64,000 nucleotides of DNA from Stromatinia cepivora. Taxonomy: Eukaryota; Ascomycota; Leotiomycetes; Helotiales; Sclerotiniaceae. Positions 48,057-61,452 of the stretch are shown piece after piece (position 1 is the first letter of the stretch; every line of letters starts with the position of its first letter). The DNA is taken from assembly GCA_014898415.1 (NCBI GenBank), contig RCTD01000032.1, forward strand, positions 124,001 to 188,000. Direction: 5' to 3'. Made by a program: the position numbers and the translations under genes. The notes beneath the pieces were generated by a model. It was not told the DNA's origin. It made no database searches and saw only the letters and a list, made by a program, of their open reading frames with translations.

Positions 48057-51000
48057 AGTGACAAATAGAGAGCTATAAGTTAACCAGAAAAACTTTCACG
48101 TAAGTGTTCACCTGCCCTGAATTAAAATGTTGCCCCCGTGAACTGACTTCTTTGTGCTTTCATAGAATGGAATAAGAAGGAACAGAGAAACTAAAAGGAA
48201 TGATGAATTATGGATTATGAATTTGGGGAAAAGCTCGTTTTAGCAATAAGCATACGGATACCCTTTTTTGGTGTGGTAATTCATGTAGTAATCCCATTTT
48301 CAAATTTCAGATTTACAATCGAACCTTCTTAGCAATTGCAATCCAAAGTGCTTGGTTTATGGTGACATGCTTATGTTTTCCCTTCCAACAAAGTGCATTG
48401 CAGCTTGAAACCATGAATTGCTTATAGTCTGCTTGATCTTTCTTTCCAATTGATATCGAGGGGATTGACATACGCGCCAGGATAGAGCTTTCTGCTTTGG
48501 TTTGAATGATAAACCTTACAATGGTCAATTCTTGGTACTTGAATCAATCCTGATTTCTGTTGAATCTACAATAGTGAATTTTAAGTATCAAAAGGCACAT
48601 ATTCCCATACACACACACATATATATATATGCTAGATATGTATAGACCGAATTATCAATTGTCTTAACAATTTCTTACACAATCAATGTTCATTTATACC
48701 ACAACGCATAATATTCTACCCTGTTCTATTCTATTTAATTTATCATACTTAATTATCGTAGAAATAAATGATCCTTATACAGGTTCATCAAAACTATGGA
48801 CTATTTATTTTACCTTTTTCCCTTTTCTTTCCTTCCCCTTTCATCTTAGCATCTGTATATGTTCCACTTCATTCTAAAATATACACGGCAAGTCCCCTAA
48901 ACTGTTATGGTTCGAACCAAAAAAAAATGAAAGCAAGTATATCTGACTCAATCAATATTCATTTTTCATTGGACACCGGGACAATAGAGACTAGCGTAGT
49001 GCAACCTCCATTGTTGATTAGCCACATGGGAAGCTATTCTATTTCTAGAACTATCTTCCAAGTTTCAAAATTTCTAACCAAGCTTTTTGATTCAATATAC
49101 TTCCTACAAGACATTAGTGTCTTAACGCCTGGTAAATCGAGATCGGTACTCGTGCGGCCAAAAAGTATGCAACACATTCCTACACAGGCTTAGATTCTAC
49201 GGGTAGGACTATTTGAGGTATAAAGGGGCACAATCGTACTGCCAGAAAGTACAGAAGCATCCACTTAAATATAGGCCACTATTTCCCTTGTAGTTTACCA
49301 TCTTATGACATATACTTAAAATGGATAATTCTAAAGGAGAGTTTTTGAACTTGATTGAATATAAGCGAATATTTTACCTAGCCTATGCAAACCCTCAATT
49401 AATAAGGTGGAATTATGAGAAATACTTGGTTATATTAAGGCTTTTCCCCGCCACAATTAAGCCTACATAGGAAGGTGTTTCAGGCCGCACGAGCACTTGA
49501 CAAATATTAATAGCTGTCGCCAGGATTGACCTAGCCCGAATAAGCATATAATTTACATGATGATCGGAATTGTGCCCCTTTAGGGTCTAGGGTATGACGC
49601 TCAGAGGTATATCATCCTACTTTCATGATCCCAGTGCCCAGTTTTCCTCTAGTATCGGCATTGTTGTAACGGATACTACCTAGGTAGTATCATTATAACG
49701 TCCATCTTGCTTCCGTAACAAACACGTGGTGATAGTGGACTGGTAGCACATGTAGAATCGTCAGCACGGGAAATGCCCATTTTTAGAGCTTAGATTCGTA
49801 GGCATTTCCTTCTGTGTGGCCGTTAACCTCAGACAACTGAGTAAATTTAATCTGTAGATCTGTAAGGAAGTTGGGCATTGACCGGTTGTTCACCAGTTTT
49901 TGATTTTGCAAGCCGAACCCGGCCCCTTTTATCATGCATCACAACCGAAGATAGCCACCGATATCCAGAGATCTCTAGTTGGTCCGTGCTGATGATAATC
50001 ATCAATCTTATTTTGACTACCTCAAATGTTGTAGACAAAATCCAGCATCACCAGTTTGCGACAATTTAGCTCGAAGTTCATGCTCTTTGTGGACTTTCAA
50101 TACTTGGATTATGTTAAGGTCCGTTTAACCGGGACTTTGTATGGGAATTAATTATGTGAACACAATGAAATTATTACACTTTCCAGCGAGATCAGTGGAT
50201 CCATCAGCCATGTACGCTGTGAGGGAGAGTAGGAATAAGAACTGATTAGATTATATTGTAGAGATTTCAAGCAGTAGAATTAGTAGAATAAATAATAATT
50301 TAAGTTGTGTTCAATCGATATATAAAAAGACTAATAAAAAACGATTGATTATTCAAGAAAGGGGAGGGCGGAGCCCTTTTCTTATATTTAATTACGAAGG
50401 ATCATGTGACTATATGATTATGAACTAACTACGTATTAGGCCTCGACATCCCAACTTTCTCACAATATCAATCCTATGGACAGAGCTATTTTTTTATACT
50501 AGAATAAAGTTGTGGAATGAGTAGTGTCGAGAGAGGAAGCGGTCTACTGCATAACAAATCATCACATTTTTCATTTTGGTGTTGTATATTGTCCTCCGTA
50601 CAAAATCAAATTCCGCCCTTTTGAACCATTTCAAAATTCATCAGAACGAAGATAGTTCGAAAATTTAGACAATTATTTGTGAATTGTATGTGTATCTACT
50701 CATATTCTTATTTATATGTCTCAATTCGTGCGTTGAGATATTGAAATTTTGAAGTGATATGCCAAATTAATCGCCTGTACAGTTTCCCAGCTTCCAGTGC
50801 CAGGGCTCTTTTACATTATCCCTTTCTTGTTTTGTCCCTTCGTGAATCTGGACTCATCTTAAGTTAGTCCATACCTAGTTCTCCATTAAAAAGCACTTTC
50901 CTTCAGTAACTTGTAAGCAAATTGGAGAAGAGCCGGGGAAAGCTACAGGTAGTGAGCCCACTCCTGTCCGTTCAATTTGAATTCGATTCGCCACTACCGG

Positions 51001-52040
51001 CCAAATGAAATATTTATCCAGCACTCAAAAGATATCGATTGGATAGATCATCTTTATACTAGGTGTCTGCTTCTGCTGTGCCCGGGGAATTTTCACATCA
51101 ACACTCATAATTTCACTTAACGATTATGGAACAACCAATCTTTCAATAAGAAATATTTTTTCATACATCGATGAAGTTGTTATGAGTATCACACACGATC
51201 GATTTGAAAAGACCTTCTTAATTGATTGATAAAATACTATAGCTTCAAAACTGAGATCCTTAATCTTTATAGACCTTCCTGCGAATATCAAAAAGCAAAA
51301 GAAGCGAACATATCCAACTACCCAGATGTAGCGCAATCGCAATCTAAAAACTTTTTACCTTTGGAGTTCAAACGTTCTTCTCTAGAATATACAACGTTGT
51401 TAGGCTCAATATGGCAAGTACGATTGTGGGTCTATATAGTCAGGAATCATAGCTCCAATAATAAGACAACCCTCTTCACACCTACAATAATAACCCTTTC
51501 ACCCTTTCACCGTTCGCGATGTAAACATGTTAATATCTATATTGTAATAATTGTGTCTGGTTAAAGCAGGCGCTGTTAGCGCATAATATGGGAGGTGAGA
51601 CTCTAGTAGGGATATATAAAGTTCCACTCGTACGATAATGATAACTCAATCCTCTTCACACCTACAGCAATAGTCCTTTCAGCGCTAAGCTTGAATCATT
51701 GGTATACTACGACGATCATGACTCTAATACGGTTACTGGGAAGTTTATTATGATTTTTGGAGAGCTTACCCATTTTCTAGTGTGGAAGGATGCATTTGAC
51801 ATTGGGGCCCAGTGAAATGAATATAACCTTAAATAGTTTAACCACTTAGGTAAGCTCTTGGTGTTCGCAATTGCAAAAACTATTGCCTTTGCCAGATCCC
51901 CCATTTTTTTTGCATCTTCATGTGGATTTCCTCTCATCATTTACACCATCGCAACGCATTTGCAGTTCAAATTCACAACCTTTCAATTCAACATAACCAT
52001 TTTTTGTTAATTCAACACATAATTCTTTGAATATTACATC
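48057..52040. other. AT-rich intergenic region of about 4 kb between the two RING paralogues
   Basis: No supported gene. AT-rich, with (TA)n near 48620 and polyA runs. The closest thing to a gene is a 90-codon frame ending at 49193, with no similarity I recognise. The last 100 bp before 52041 form a plausible leader. Confidence 0.5.
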
Positions 52041-52895
52041 ATGGCTGATGAAGATTGTGCAATCTGCAGATTGGCACCTGTTTCCGAAAAATGTGGCCGA
52101 GAGGATGAAGACTGTCAAATCTGTGATCAATCTGTTTCTTGGAAAGCCAGACTCCATCCTTGTAAGCATGAAATATTCCACTATTGCTGCATCGAGAAAT
52201 GGCTCAAGACAGGCGAGCGTACATGTCCTCTCTGCAGAGGAGAAATTATGAATGTCCGTCACAATTTCTCCGAGGATGGAAAGTACTCAAAGTACAAAAA
52301 TTTACTAAAGCTTAATTTTCGTGGGCTTGTTTTTTCTCAAGAGGAAAACGCATTCCTAAGAAGCCCACGGCAAATTCTTCGACGGCGTCTAGAGGTGCAC
52401 CTAATTAAATCCTTTTCTCTTCCTATCACATCCTTCGGACAGAGAAAAGTCACGCCTCGAGACATCGCCAATAGCAGCGACATGGAGGCTCGAGTCCGTC
52501 TGTTTGCAGAGCACGAGATTCAAGTATTCTTCGTTAGATGTATCTGTCCTGGTTGTGAGGTATCACCCTTGCCTGCTCACACAGTCAGTGTCAATCTAGA
52601 AAAAGAATATCGCAGTTTCGTGCTAGAAGAAATTGTGGATCTTTTGAAGCGATATGACCTACGGGAGAGAGCTGTTGAGATTGAGCAGGCGGTTGAGGAG
52701 TACTTGAACGAGCATGCGCGGTTATTTTTGCATGAGTTGACAGCGTGGATCGAAAGTCCATTTGACACACTGGAACAATGGGATCGCAACGTGAAGTATC
52801 CTGCTGAATCTCCTTTGACACCAACGCCAGAAAGTGCTTCCGAGTCTAAGTCACCTCAAAGACCCAACCTCGTACGAAGAAATTCTGGAATCTGA
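52041..52895 (+). CDS. RING-finger E3 ligase-like protein with TOPORS-like C-terminal motif
   Basis: ATG with good context (ATCATGGCT). The RING spans residues 28-66: CQICDQSVSWKARLHPCKHE, IFHYCCIEKW and CPLC, with all eight zinc ligands. After a Lys/Arg-rich linker comes RLFAEHEIQVFFVR and the conserved helix block LFLHELTAWIESPFDTLEQW followed by DRNVKYP. This recalls the region C-terminal to the RING in TOPORS (HEF-x-SFARSP...DxxxxY), as known from memory. Likely a ubiquitin/SUMO E3. The frame ends at 52895 after 284 codons, but coding-like acidic sequence continues in another frame to 53115 (SYEEILESENELSEVTKGPE), so the tail was probably truncated by a frameshift near 52840-52870. The core domain is intact. 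Confidence 0.8.
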   Translation: MADEDCAICRLAPVSEKCGREDEDCQICDQSVSWKARLHPCKHEIFHYCCIEKWLKTGERTCPLCRGEIMNVRHNFSEDGKYSKYKNLLKLNFRGLVFSQEENAFLRSPRQILRRRLEVHLIKSFSLPITSFGQRKVTPRDIANSSDMEARVRLFAEHEIQVFFVRCICPGCEVSPLPAHTVSVNLEKEYRSFVLEEIVDLLKRYDLRERAVEIEQAVEEYLNEHARLFLHELTAWIESPFDTLEQWDRNVKYPAESPLTPTPESASESKSPQRPNLVRRNSGI

Positions 52896-53115
52896 GAACG
52901 AGTTATCTGAGGTAACCAAAGGACCCGAGGAAGCCATATCATTGGTAGATTCTCAGCCCACAGTTAATGAAGAGACTGCGGTTTCTGTCACCGAGAACGC
53001 AGAATTCAAAGAACAGGCTGTCACGAATTTTTCCTCCCCCGAAAAGAACGAGTGCCGAAATATTTTTTGGCAATCCCGACTCTCGCCCAACTCCCAGAGG
53101 TACTCAGCTCTTTAA
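52896..53115 (+). pseudogene. Frameshifted C-terminal tail of the RING gene
   Basis: An open frame shifted relative to the gene covers EEILESENELSEVTKGPEEA and SLVDSQPTVNEETAVSVTEN before the stop at 53113-53115. The acidic Glu/Ser/Val composition matches the tail of the paralogue at 46-48 kb. Later short frames (to 53599) may be more of the same tail but are not convincing. Confidence 0.5.
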
Positions 53116-55686
53116 TCGATGTCATGTGCTGAATTCGTTTGATATACCGAATTCATTCATCAGCTCATTAGAGATGATATAGCATGTATATTGATGTTCA
53201 GCAAGTATCTTTCAGTCGCCCTGGCCATATCAGTATCGAACTCACCAATCGGGAAAGCTTTCCAACTCAACAACCGCAGATAGTCATTCATCACCCAAGA
53301 CAGTCTTTCTATCACTTGCGCCGTAAATCACACGCGCAACGTCCACAGCATAGTTCAGCAACAGCACAGCAATGCGAGCATCGCACGATATCAATACAGC
53401 GCGAATATTAGCGACATTTATACCAACCTCTGCTTATAACTCTCCGAACCTTCACCAACCTTTCACCTCACCTGACTTGAATGGGTTCCGATATTTCCAT
53501 GGCAAACTTCCGCCCAACTTCTTATCTTTATTCATTTCTTTGGATCTAGTTCGCATATTAGATTCAGATTCATTTACAAAAGGTATCCTGAAGAAATAGA
53601 TGGGATTCACACTTGGAAACTAGGATTTGTTTATTGCTTTTTTCTGATTTATTTTCTTTCTTCTTATTTCTTTCTTGTGTTTTTTCTTTTGTCTATTTTC
53701 TTTGACTTTGTGGAAGTAAAATGGGGGCAAAACAAAAACTGTGTGAAGAAAACTCAGATATGGATTATCTATACGGAAAGATGGGTATGGATGGATCGTT
53801 TGACAATTTGTAGGCAAGACATGGTCTTTTTTGTATTATTTCATGTATATCATTTCCTTTATTTCTTTTGTATCATCTATGAGGATTTATGATAGTAAAT
53901 GGAACGCCTGGCCCGGCTTTGGGGTTAAATCTTATGCTTTGTGTGAGAGTGGGTGATCATTGAGATTCCTCATTGTGAGATTATATGCCACTCAATATCA
54001 TGGTGGAAATGAATAGTAAAAGTAATATACAACGTGCCTCATAGAGTTCGGCTTCCCATGGATATCAATTGAGCGGAGTGGCAGATTAATAGCCGTTTAA
54101 CTTGACTTTTCTATACAGAAACACACCTTATCGCCAAAAGGACCTGCTCTAAATCATCAACAACACTCTCTCAACTTCAAGATACGAGATTAAATCAACA
54201 CTTCAATCTTACTCTCCAATTCCTTGATAGAAAGACGGATTTACTTTTTTTTATAGATATATATGGTCTCCGAAAGTAATTCACATAAATGAGGCAATTG
54301 TGGTACAAGGCTCAAAAGAGGGCTTTAAAAAACTCAGATATGCATTTCTTGTAGATGAAGATTTGAACTTTCGCGTCAACAGCTTTACTCAAGAAGGGGG
54401 TGCCAATTCTTCCGATGTCAGAATAGTATGTAAAATTAATTCCGTGTCGTTGCGCTGCCTTTTTTCTCACTGTCTGATTATATTACTTATTCTCTAGCCA
54501 GGTAAGGGTTTACAGAAATTCCAAGTATTTTGTGATTGACTTCCAGCACTTCAAGAATTGGTCATTCAGAATGTTTTATGTCACATCGCTAAACAATATT
54601 TCTATGGTTCTTCAAATTGACATTTTCCACTTCAAAAAATGACACAAAACCAAGTACTCATTATAATGCTATTCTATTACATCCGAATAATTTTCTAGTA
54701 CTTCTAAGCTATAATACCAGATTTGAGATAGTTCGTTTTTTTCAATCAATCAGATATGTGAAGTGATGATGCCGTGTTTTCGTTATCCAGCTATACAACA
54801 AATACGGTGCTGTGCTGCTGATGAACATCACTAAAGCCTGTACTTTAGAAAGGCAAAAATGATTACTGTAACTTTGAAATTAAATATCAAATCAACAACT
54901 AAATATTATCTTTTTTAAACTTAATCTATAGACAGTATCGCTTCTTTTCCAAATCAATATAAAAATGGCACATAAGTTGGACATTTCATCAAGTTGCTAA
55001 TTGTAAGTGAAGATAGGGTATTTAGGGATTGTTCGGGGGTGCAACAAAACATTTTCTGATGAAATTTAAGCTTTCATGACCAAACCACTCAACTTCTTAC
55101 TCTGAAATCGCACTTTCCACTTTACAATGCGATAGAAAATCAACCTTGTGTTATTTCATTCTATCTACTTTTCTATTTATGCGATTGGCTATTTTACTGT
55201 CTATTTATCAAATGTTACAATACTTGGAATGGCATAGTATTTTGATATATCAAATTATAAAGAAAGACTATCATTTCTCAAATATGCAACTAAACAATTT
55301 TTGTTGAAGATAGAGTTTCTCTTTCTGACTTTCCTGAACTTACTTTTTTATTGTAAGTCTCACCCATGTTGTGCCCTTCTTTCTATCCAAGTTTTCTGAC
55401 TTGTTAGATATTTTCTGTCTCACGATACTCACGCACGACTTGATCAACCCGGACCCTATACATGTTCAACGCTTTAACCAGCAATGAAAGAAATGATTGA
55501 GGAATTTCATGCATGTTCATTTTATGAAAAGTCACCGCTACATCATAAGAATACCCCAGAGCATCCCCAGCAGTATGGCTACACTGATATTCAGCTTTCA
55601 TAGGCATCCCAATCCCTCACCCCTCCGAACCGAATATCCAAACACAAGCAAGCCGCCTATGCATTTCGCGCAGTTTCAATTTCGAC

Positions 55687-55930
55687 TTACCTGCCGTCTC
55701 GCACATCCCCCTCTTACTCCTCCGAATGAACCCATTTTCTACACACTATCAAGAACTCTCGTCCCAGATCAGCAACAATCCTCCAACTCGAAGCTTCAAA
55801 CATAATGCGCGGATCCTGTTCAACTCATCTGATCAACCACTTTCCTACCGTCTCGGCTATTACCTCCAAATGAACCCCTTTCTATGCACCCTGTCAAGAA
55901 CTCTGAATCCATGATAGTAGCAACCCTTCC
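55687..55930. repeat. Imperfect tandem duplication, about 155-bp period
   Basis: ACCTGCCGTCTCGCAC...CCGAATGAACCCATTTTCTA...TATCAAGAACTCT is repeated as TCCTACCGTCTCGGCT...CAAATGAACCCCTTTCTATG...TGTCAAGAACTCT. About 80% identity by eye over 80-100 bases. Confidence 0.7.
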
Positions 55931-58900
55931 TGAAAAACACCGTACCATCGCAAAGGCCTATATCAAAATTCCCCGGCAGAAGTCCACGCAACCGTTGACG
56001 ATAAAAATTCATGGCAACACGCCATGATAAAATCCGTGTGATATCATACAATTACAGTGCACATATCTACTATTCTCCCCTATTCCTAAACCTACACCCA
56101 TAGAAGGGATGGGTATTTACCCACTCAATTCAGAACCCGGCATTTAATACACAACAAGAGACTTCTTTGAACGGCGGCAAATAGGTCCTTTCGATTTCTT
56201 TGCCGTACGCGTATATGGACATAAGAATAGGTTTATATAAACTCGATACTCTTAGAGACAAATACTGAAGTATACGCATCGCACATCAAGTACTGCCAAC
56301 AGTCTCTACAGAATATCTACTTTAGCCATGTCAACTCATTAGCTTTGGTCGCAGAAGTTCTCTTCGCGAATTCCTGCCATTCCATCTTCCTTCTCTTCGT
56401 CAACGAATTTTTATCCACCAGTTCAGCCACCCATCCACGGACATATATATTTCATTTTCTGTGGTGATAGTTGATTCTCAATTCCCAATTCCCAAGCCCA
56501 ATCCTCCAATACCCAGTCCGCGACCCTCAATCTCCATCCTCCAGATACTCCCCACCCCCCTTTCGTTTCTTCATTATATGCCACTATAATTAATCGCATA
56601 CACAGCTCCCATTCTACAAGCCAGAAATCGCACAAAACTTCCAGATTACCACCCTTATCATTCCTTCCCCACGATACTCCACTTTCCACAATCCCCTTCC
56701 ACCTCAAAAACAAGCCTATCTTGCTCTATTCATTCTTTCACCAGAAACACTTCCTCCACCATCCCATTATACCAATACAGCTCGAAATTCTAATTACTGA
56801 GAATTATATATGCGAAACAATACACTTAAACGATATTTCCTCTACATTCTTATAACGCTACAACAGAACGTCTAGGTAGATCCATTCTCATTCATATTTC
56901 CTTTTCCTGCTGCCAAAGATTCTATTCTCGAATCTTTATTATATATCTATATCAGCATTTACATCTATATCTCTACACCATACCTCCAGCAAATACGATG
57001 TTGATACTCCATCATGATTCTCATTTCCATCTATCAACACCAGCAACAAGTTAAAGTAGTAACCAAAGTCAAACCGCTGCTTCAACTTCAAATTTCCTCA
57101 AATTGTGTTACCCGCTATTAGATCTATTCAGATCGCTCTGCTACATGCAAACTTCTATACAGTCAAAGACAATTTCCTCATTATCTCTAATCAAGGTAAT
57201 AGGATGCATCTGGCCCTATATATCAATATCATTCCTGCAATCGCTGATGCTACAGCTACGTGCGAATATCACATCTACAGCTGCATTCTGCAATAATTAT
57301 CTGCCTTCCTTGCTTGCTTGATTGCCTGCCTATATAAATGTAGGTAGATGTGTATCTAGGTTTCGTATCCTCATCTTCCCTCCTAGTAGCGTATAGGCAA
57401 GGCCTACATCCTTCCTTTTTCTTTAATTGAACCCTTCGCTGAACCTGAAGTAATCTTCTATTCCCCCTTTGTTAGTTGTTTTATTTGTATTACAAATGCA
57501 TATATACTATCCTACTCTAAATTCCCAGACACCTCAAATTCCTACAACACAAATCTTCGCACACATAGCCATTTCTACACTAGAAGCCCATTGGGCTTGT
57601 AGTGCGAAGCAGCAGTGTCAGTCTATACTTTCAGTATCATTTATCACAGTAAATCAACCTTAGCTGCTCGGTGACAGTGGTGCTCTAATCTAAACTAAAA
57701 GGCATCGCTTTGCTTCACTCTACCAGTGCTTCTCTACTTTAAGCCTCAACTTACACTTTGTCCTCCGAAAAACTATCCAGCACCTTTTATCGCCCAGTTT
57801 ACAGAATCCAGATGGATATGCTGGTCACGTTGTATACCGCGAGAAAGTGTCTTCATCTCGCTCATATTTTGATAATATCATATATTATATGTACCTTAAG
57901 TATGTAAAGTAATGCTTTACACAGAAAAGAAAATGCTTTGGAATGACTAAACGGCCTGGTAGTATGAAACAGATCCAGTATACAGACCAGTACCCAGCAG
58001 TCTATAATTAACATCTCAGCGCTCTATATGGTATTTAAATTCCACCATTCCCCTGGCCCCTCCAAGGAAGAAATCAAACATCTATTATCCATTAACCCTC
58101 AGCAATCTTCCTTCATTCCTTCAGAGTCCAAACAAAACCACATTTACGAAAACACAATTCAACCCCCACCCAACATTTGCATAATACACACATCTTTCCA
58201 TCGCCCATTGTCAAGAACATAGAATGTAGGGATCCAACATCTGTGGTCTCGGCGCTTATTAAGTGTTATGAACCTACGAGCCTACTTTCAAGAACAAAAT
58301 CGATATCTTCTTGTATATGTAATCAAATTTTGAAGAAGAGATAGGAAATTAATATATATATAGATGTTGATATTATGCGAGAGATTTACTACAGATAATA
58401 TTATCGCTGGGCAATTGCCTGTCGTGACGAAGTTTAACTATCCTTAAGCCTCAGATGCAGGGTAAATATGCCCTAGGGATTTCTGAGAGCAGTTGGATGA
58501 GATGACTTGTTGATATTTTCAGAGTAAGGAGTTACATTTTCTGTTTATTGACATTGGAGTTTCTTTTCTCAGGATGGAATATATCTTCCTGTTGAGCTAG
58601 TCATACACTACTTCTACCACTCCTCTCTCCTCTCCCCCCTTCTCTGCTTCTCTTCTTTCTATCCAAACCCAGCTAGCTATTCATCCATCTAACCATCCCG
58701 CCGCCCACCCAATGCAAGGCTAATTACCTCACCTCAAATGACTAATCTCTCTTCCCTTCACCATCTCAGTTCCAAAGAAAAATAAATAAAAAACGATACA
58801 GCGTTCTCAAAATTTAGAATAGAGATTAGAGATCCACTTTATTTAGCTACATCCATCCTCAACTACCGATCCTTCCTCCCTACCCCCAATCCACCTTCAG

Positions 58901-59262
58901 ACAAACATCCTTCAACCATCTATGCTCTCTTTTTCCCTTCCTCCTTATTTCATTTTTGCAATCACTTTGTACCCCTCCCACCCTCTTATCTACTTTCCAA
59001 CTCCTTTTACACCTTCTTTATCCATTTCCTCTGTACATCTCCTCTATACTCCCTCCACTCATACTCCCTACTCTCATTCGCATTCTCCCTAATACAAAAA
59101 CCTAACTAACTCCAAACCATCACAATCTACAACCACTCTATCAAATTAAACAACCAACAACTTTTCCTTCTCTCTCTCTCTCTCTCCCTCTCCATCCATA
59201 TCTTCCCTTCCCCCCAACATACCTAACACCTATCACATCCATTTCCCATTTCTCATTTCCCG

Positions 59263-59280
59263 CCCCCCCCCCCCCCCCCC
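59263..59280. repeat. Cytosine homopolymer of 18
   Basis: An uninterrupted C-run, preceded by CCCG. Long G-runs on the complementary strand can form four-stranded structures. Confidence 0.95.
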
Positions 59281-59364
59281 TTCTCTCACTCCCCCAAACC
59301 ACCAAACTTTCCCTTCCTTATCTTCCCACACCACACCTCCCCCTCTTCTCTTGCCTTCCCCCCA

Positions 59365-59490
59365 AAAATCAAAATCAAAATCAAAATCAAAATCAAAATC
59401 AAAATCAAAATCAAAATCAAAATCAAAATCAAAATCAAAATCAAAATCAAAATCAAAATCAAAATCAAAATCAAAATCAAAATCAAAATC
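59365..59490. repeat. 6-bp microsatellite AAAATC, 21 copies
   Basis: Perfect hexamer repeat followed by three AAAACC copies. Open as Lys-Ser on one strand and Leu-Ile on the other; no gene context. Confidence 0.97.
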
Positions 59491-59569
59491 AAAACCAAAA
59501 CCAAAACCCTACAATAACCAACACCTTCCCTCCTTCACAAACACCCGACACGTTCCCAGCCATATCATA

Positions 59570-59788
59570 CACCATACACCACACACCACACACCACACAC
59601 CACACACCACACACCACACACCACACACCACACACCACACACCACACACCACACACCACACACCACACACCACACACCACACACCACACACCACACACCA
59701 CACACCACACACCACACACCACACACCACACACCACACACCACACACCACACACCATACACCATACACCATACACCATACACCACACA
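59570..59788. repeat. 7-bp minisatellite ACCACAC, about 30 copies
   Basis: Bordered on both sides by ACCATAC variants, so the array has symmetric variant edges. Open in all frames. Confidence 0.95.
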
Positions 59789-60251
59789 GCTTCCGCTTCC
59801 ACTTCCGCTTTAACCAAAAACAAAGCAATACTTCCGCATTCCAGTCAGCGCCTCATCTAGAATAAACGGCGATGCTGCCCACGGTGCACGAACCGGGGGG
59901 ATAAGAACCAGACAGTCGATATTAGGAGATAGTTTTTTTCATTTTTTCATTTTTCATTTTTTTGTTTTTTTCAAAGGGGGATATTAGTGAATAGATGATT
60001 TTTGTCGAGTATGAAATGCGAGGAGGGATAAGCAAAGGGGATGAAGATTCGGGAATGGGGAAGAGAAAAGAGGATGGGTTTAAATAGTGTATAGTGATAG
60101 AGTAGGGAATTTAGAATGGGATGGATAAAATGTAAAACTTGAGGAATTCAATTCTGTAAGCCCAGACTGAGACTGGTATGATATATAGTATGTAAAATCA
60201 TTTATTTTCTTTTTCACTCACTTCATTCTTCTATTCCAGATCCCTTTATAT

Positions 60252-60487
60252 TCACATCACTCACATCACTCACATCACTCACATCACTCACATCACTCAC
60301 ATCACTCACATCACTCACATCACTCACATCACTCACATCACTCACATCACTCACATCACTCACATCACTCACATCACTCACATCACTCACATCACTCACA
60401 TCACTCACATCACTCACATCACTCACATCACTCACATCACTCACATCACTCACATCACTCACATCACTCACATCACTCACATCACTC
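60252..60487. repeat. 9-bp minisatellite TCACATCAC, about 26 copies
   Basis: Nearly perfect. The minus strand is open as repeated Ser-Asp-Val, but no start context, splice or domain supports translation. Confidence 0.97.
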
Positions 60488-61452
60488 AAACAAACCCCGA
60501 GAATTCAATAACAAAAGGGATATATCAATTGACTTTACTTTACTTTACCCTACTACCTTCCACTTTAGCATCTCTTCTCATCTCATCTCTTCTTTTCTCT
60601 CCTCCCTCCTCTCTCTCCTCATCCCCTTCCCCCGAACCTCTCTTCCCTAGGTCTTCTCAGGTCCTCATCATTAAGACTATTCCACCAAAGCAGTCCCAGT
60701 CCCACTTTCAGTCCAATTCCCAATCCCATTCTTCGGATCTAGTAACCATTAATCACCAACCAACCACTACTTCGCAGTAAAACCCTTTAAAACCTTCCAT
60801 TTCCCCTATATCCTCTACTCTACCTCCCTATGTCCCATCTACTCTCAAAATATTTCACCTCCCATCCATTGTATATCCCTCCAACCAACACCAATCCCTT
60901 CTACCCTCTTAAAATCTCTCCCTTTCCCAGCCCATCCTCCCAAATTTGTTTATCTTCAACAAGATTCCATAAAATGTGTGGAGTTTGTGTTGTGTTTGTG
61001 TATTTGTTGTTTATGGTACGTGAAGGGTGGGTATAAGAGGATCGCTTGGTTTAAGGAAATAAAACATTGAAAAGGAGATAAAATATCAAAAGAACTGTAA
61101 AAATTTTCCGAAGAGCAAAATGCTAAAAAAGAGAGGACGGTGTGATTTTTCAAACATCGATTAAATGTTTGAGTGTATCGTAGAATTGATGCCTATTTTG
61201 GAAAAATCAATCCTCCTAATGGCGAAAGAGTATGTTCTTCATATGCTCATTCTACACCACGCCTATACACATAACACCATGAACCCTTATAAAACAGGGA
61301 CTGATACCCAAAGCAGAACGACCATGTGTTTGTAGTCACAAATAAAAGAAGATAGGGACCGAAAACGCCGAAAAGGATTGAAATTGAGCTAAATGACATT
61401 GAAAACCCGTCGTTCGTCACATTGATTAAATGTGTGTGTGTATGTAGCTTGA

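Larger units (their letters stand above)
53116..61452. other. Gene desert of about 8.3 kb with long simple repeats
   Basis: No supported gene. The left part (53.1-55.5 kb) is AT-rich. 55.6-57.0 kb and 58.6-61.0 kb are C/T-rich on the plus strand. Long simple repeats occupy 59.26-60.49 kb (listed separately). All longer open frames there are repeat artefacts. An imperfect tandem duplication lies at 55687-55930. Confidence 0.5.

Noticed and set aside
59286..59860. Lys-Ser, Leu-Ile and Cys-Gly-Val-Trp repeat frames
   Set aside because: Explained by the hexamer and heptamer repeats.
60223..60489. 88-codon Ser-Asp-Val repeat frame on the minus strand
   Set aside because: Explained entirely by the 9-bp repeat; no flanking coding sequence.
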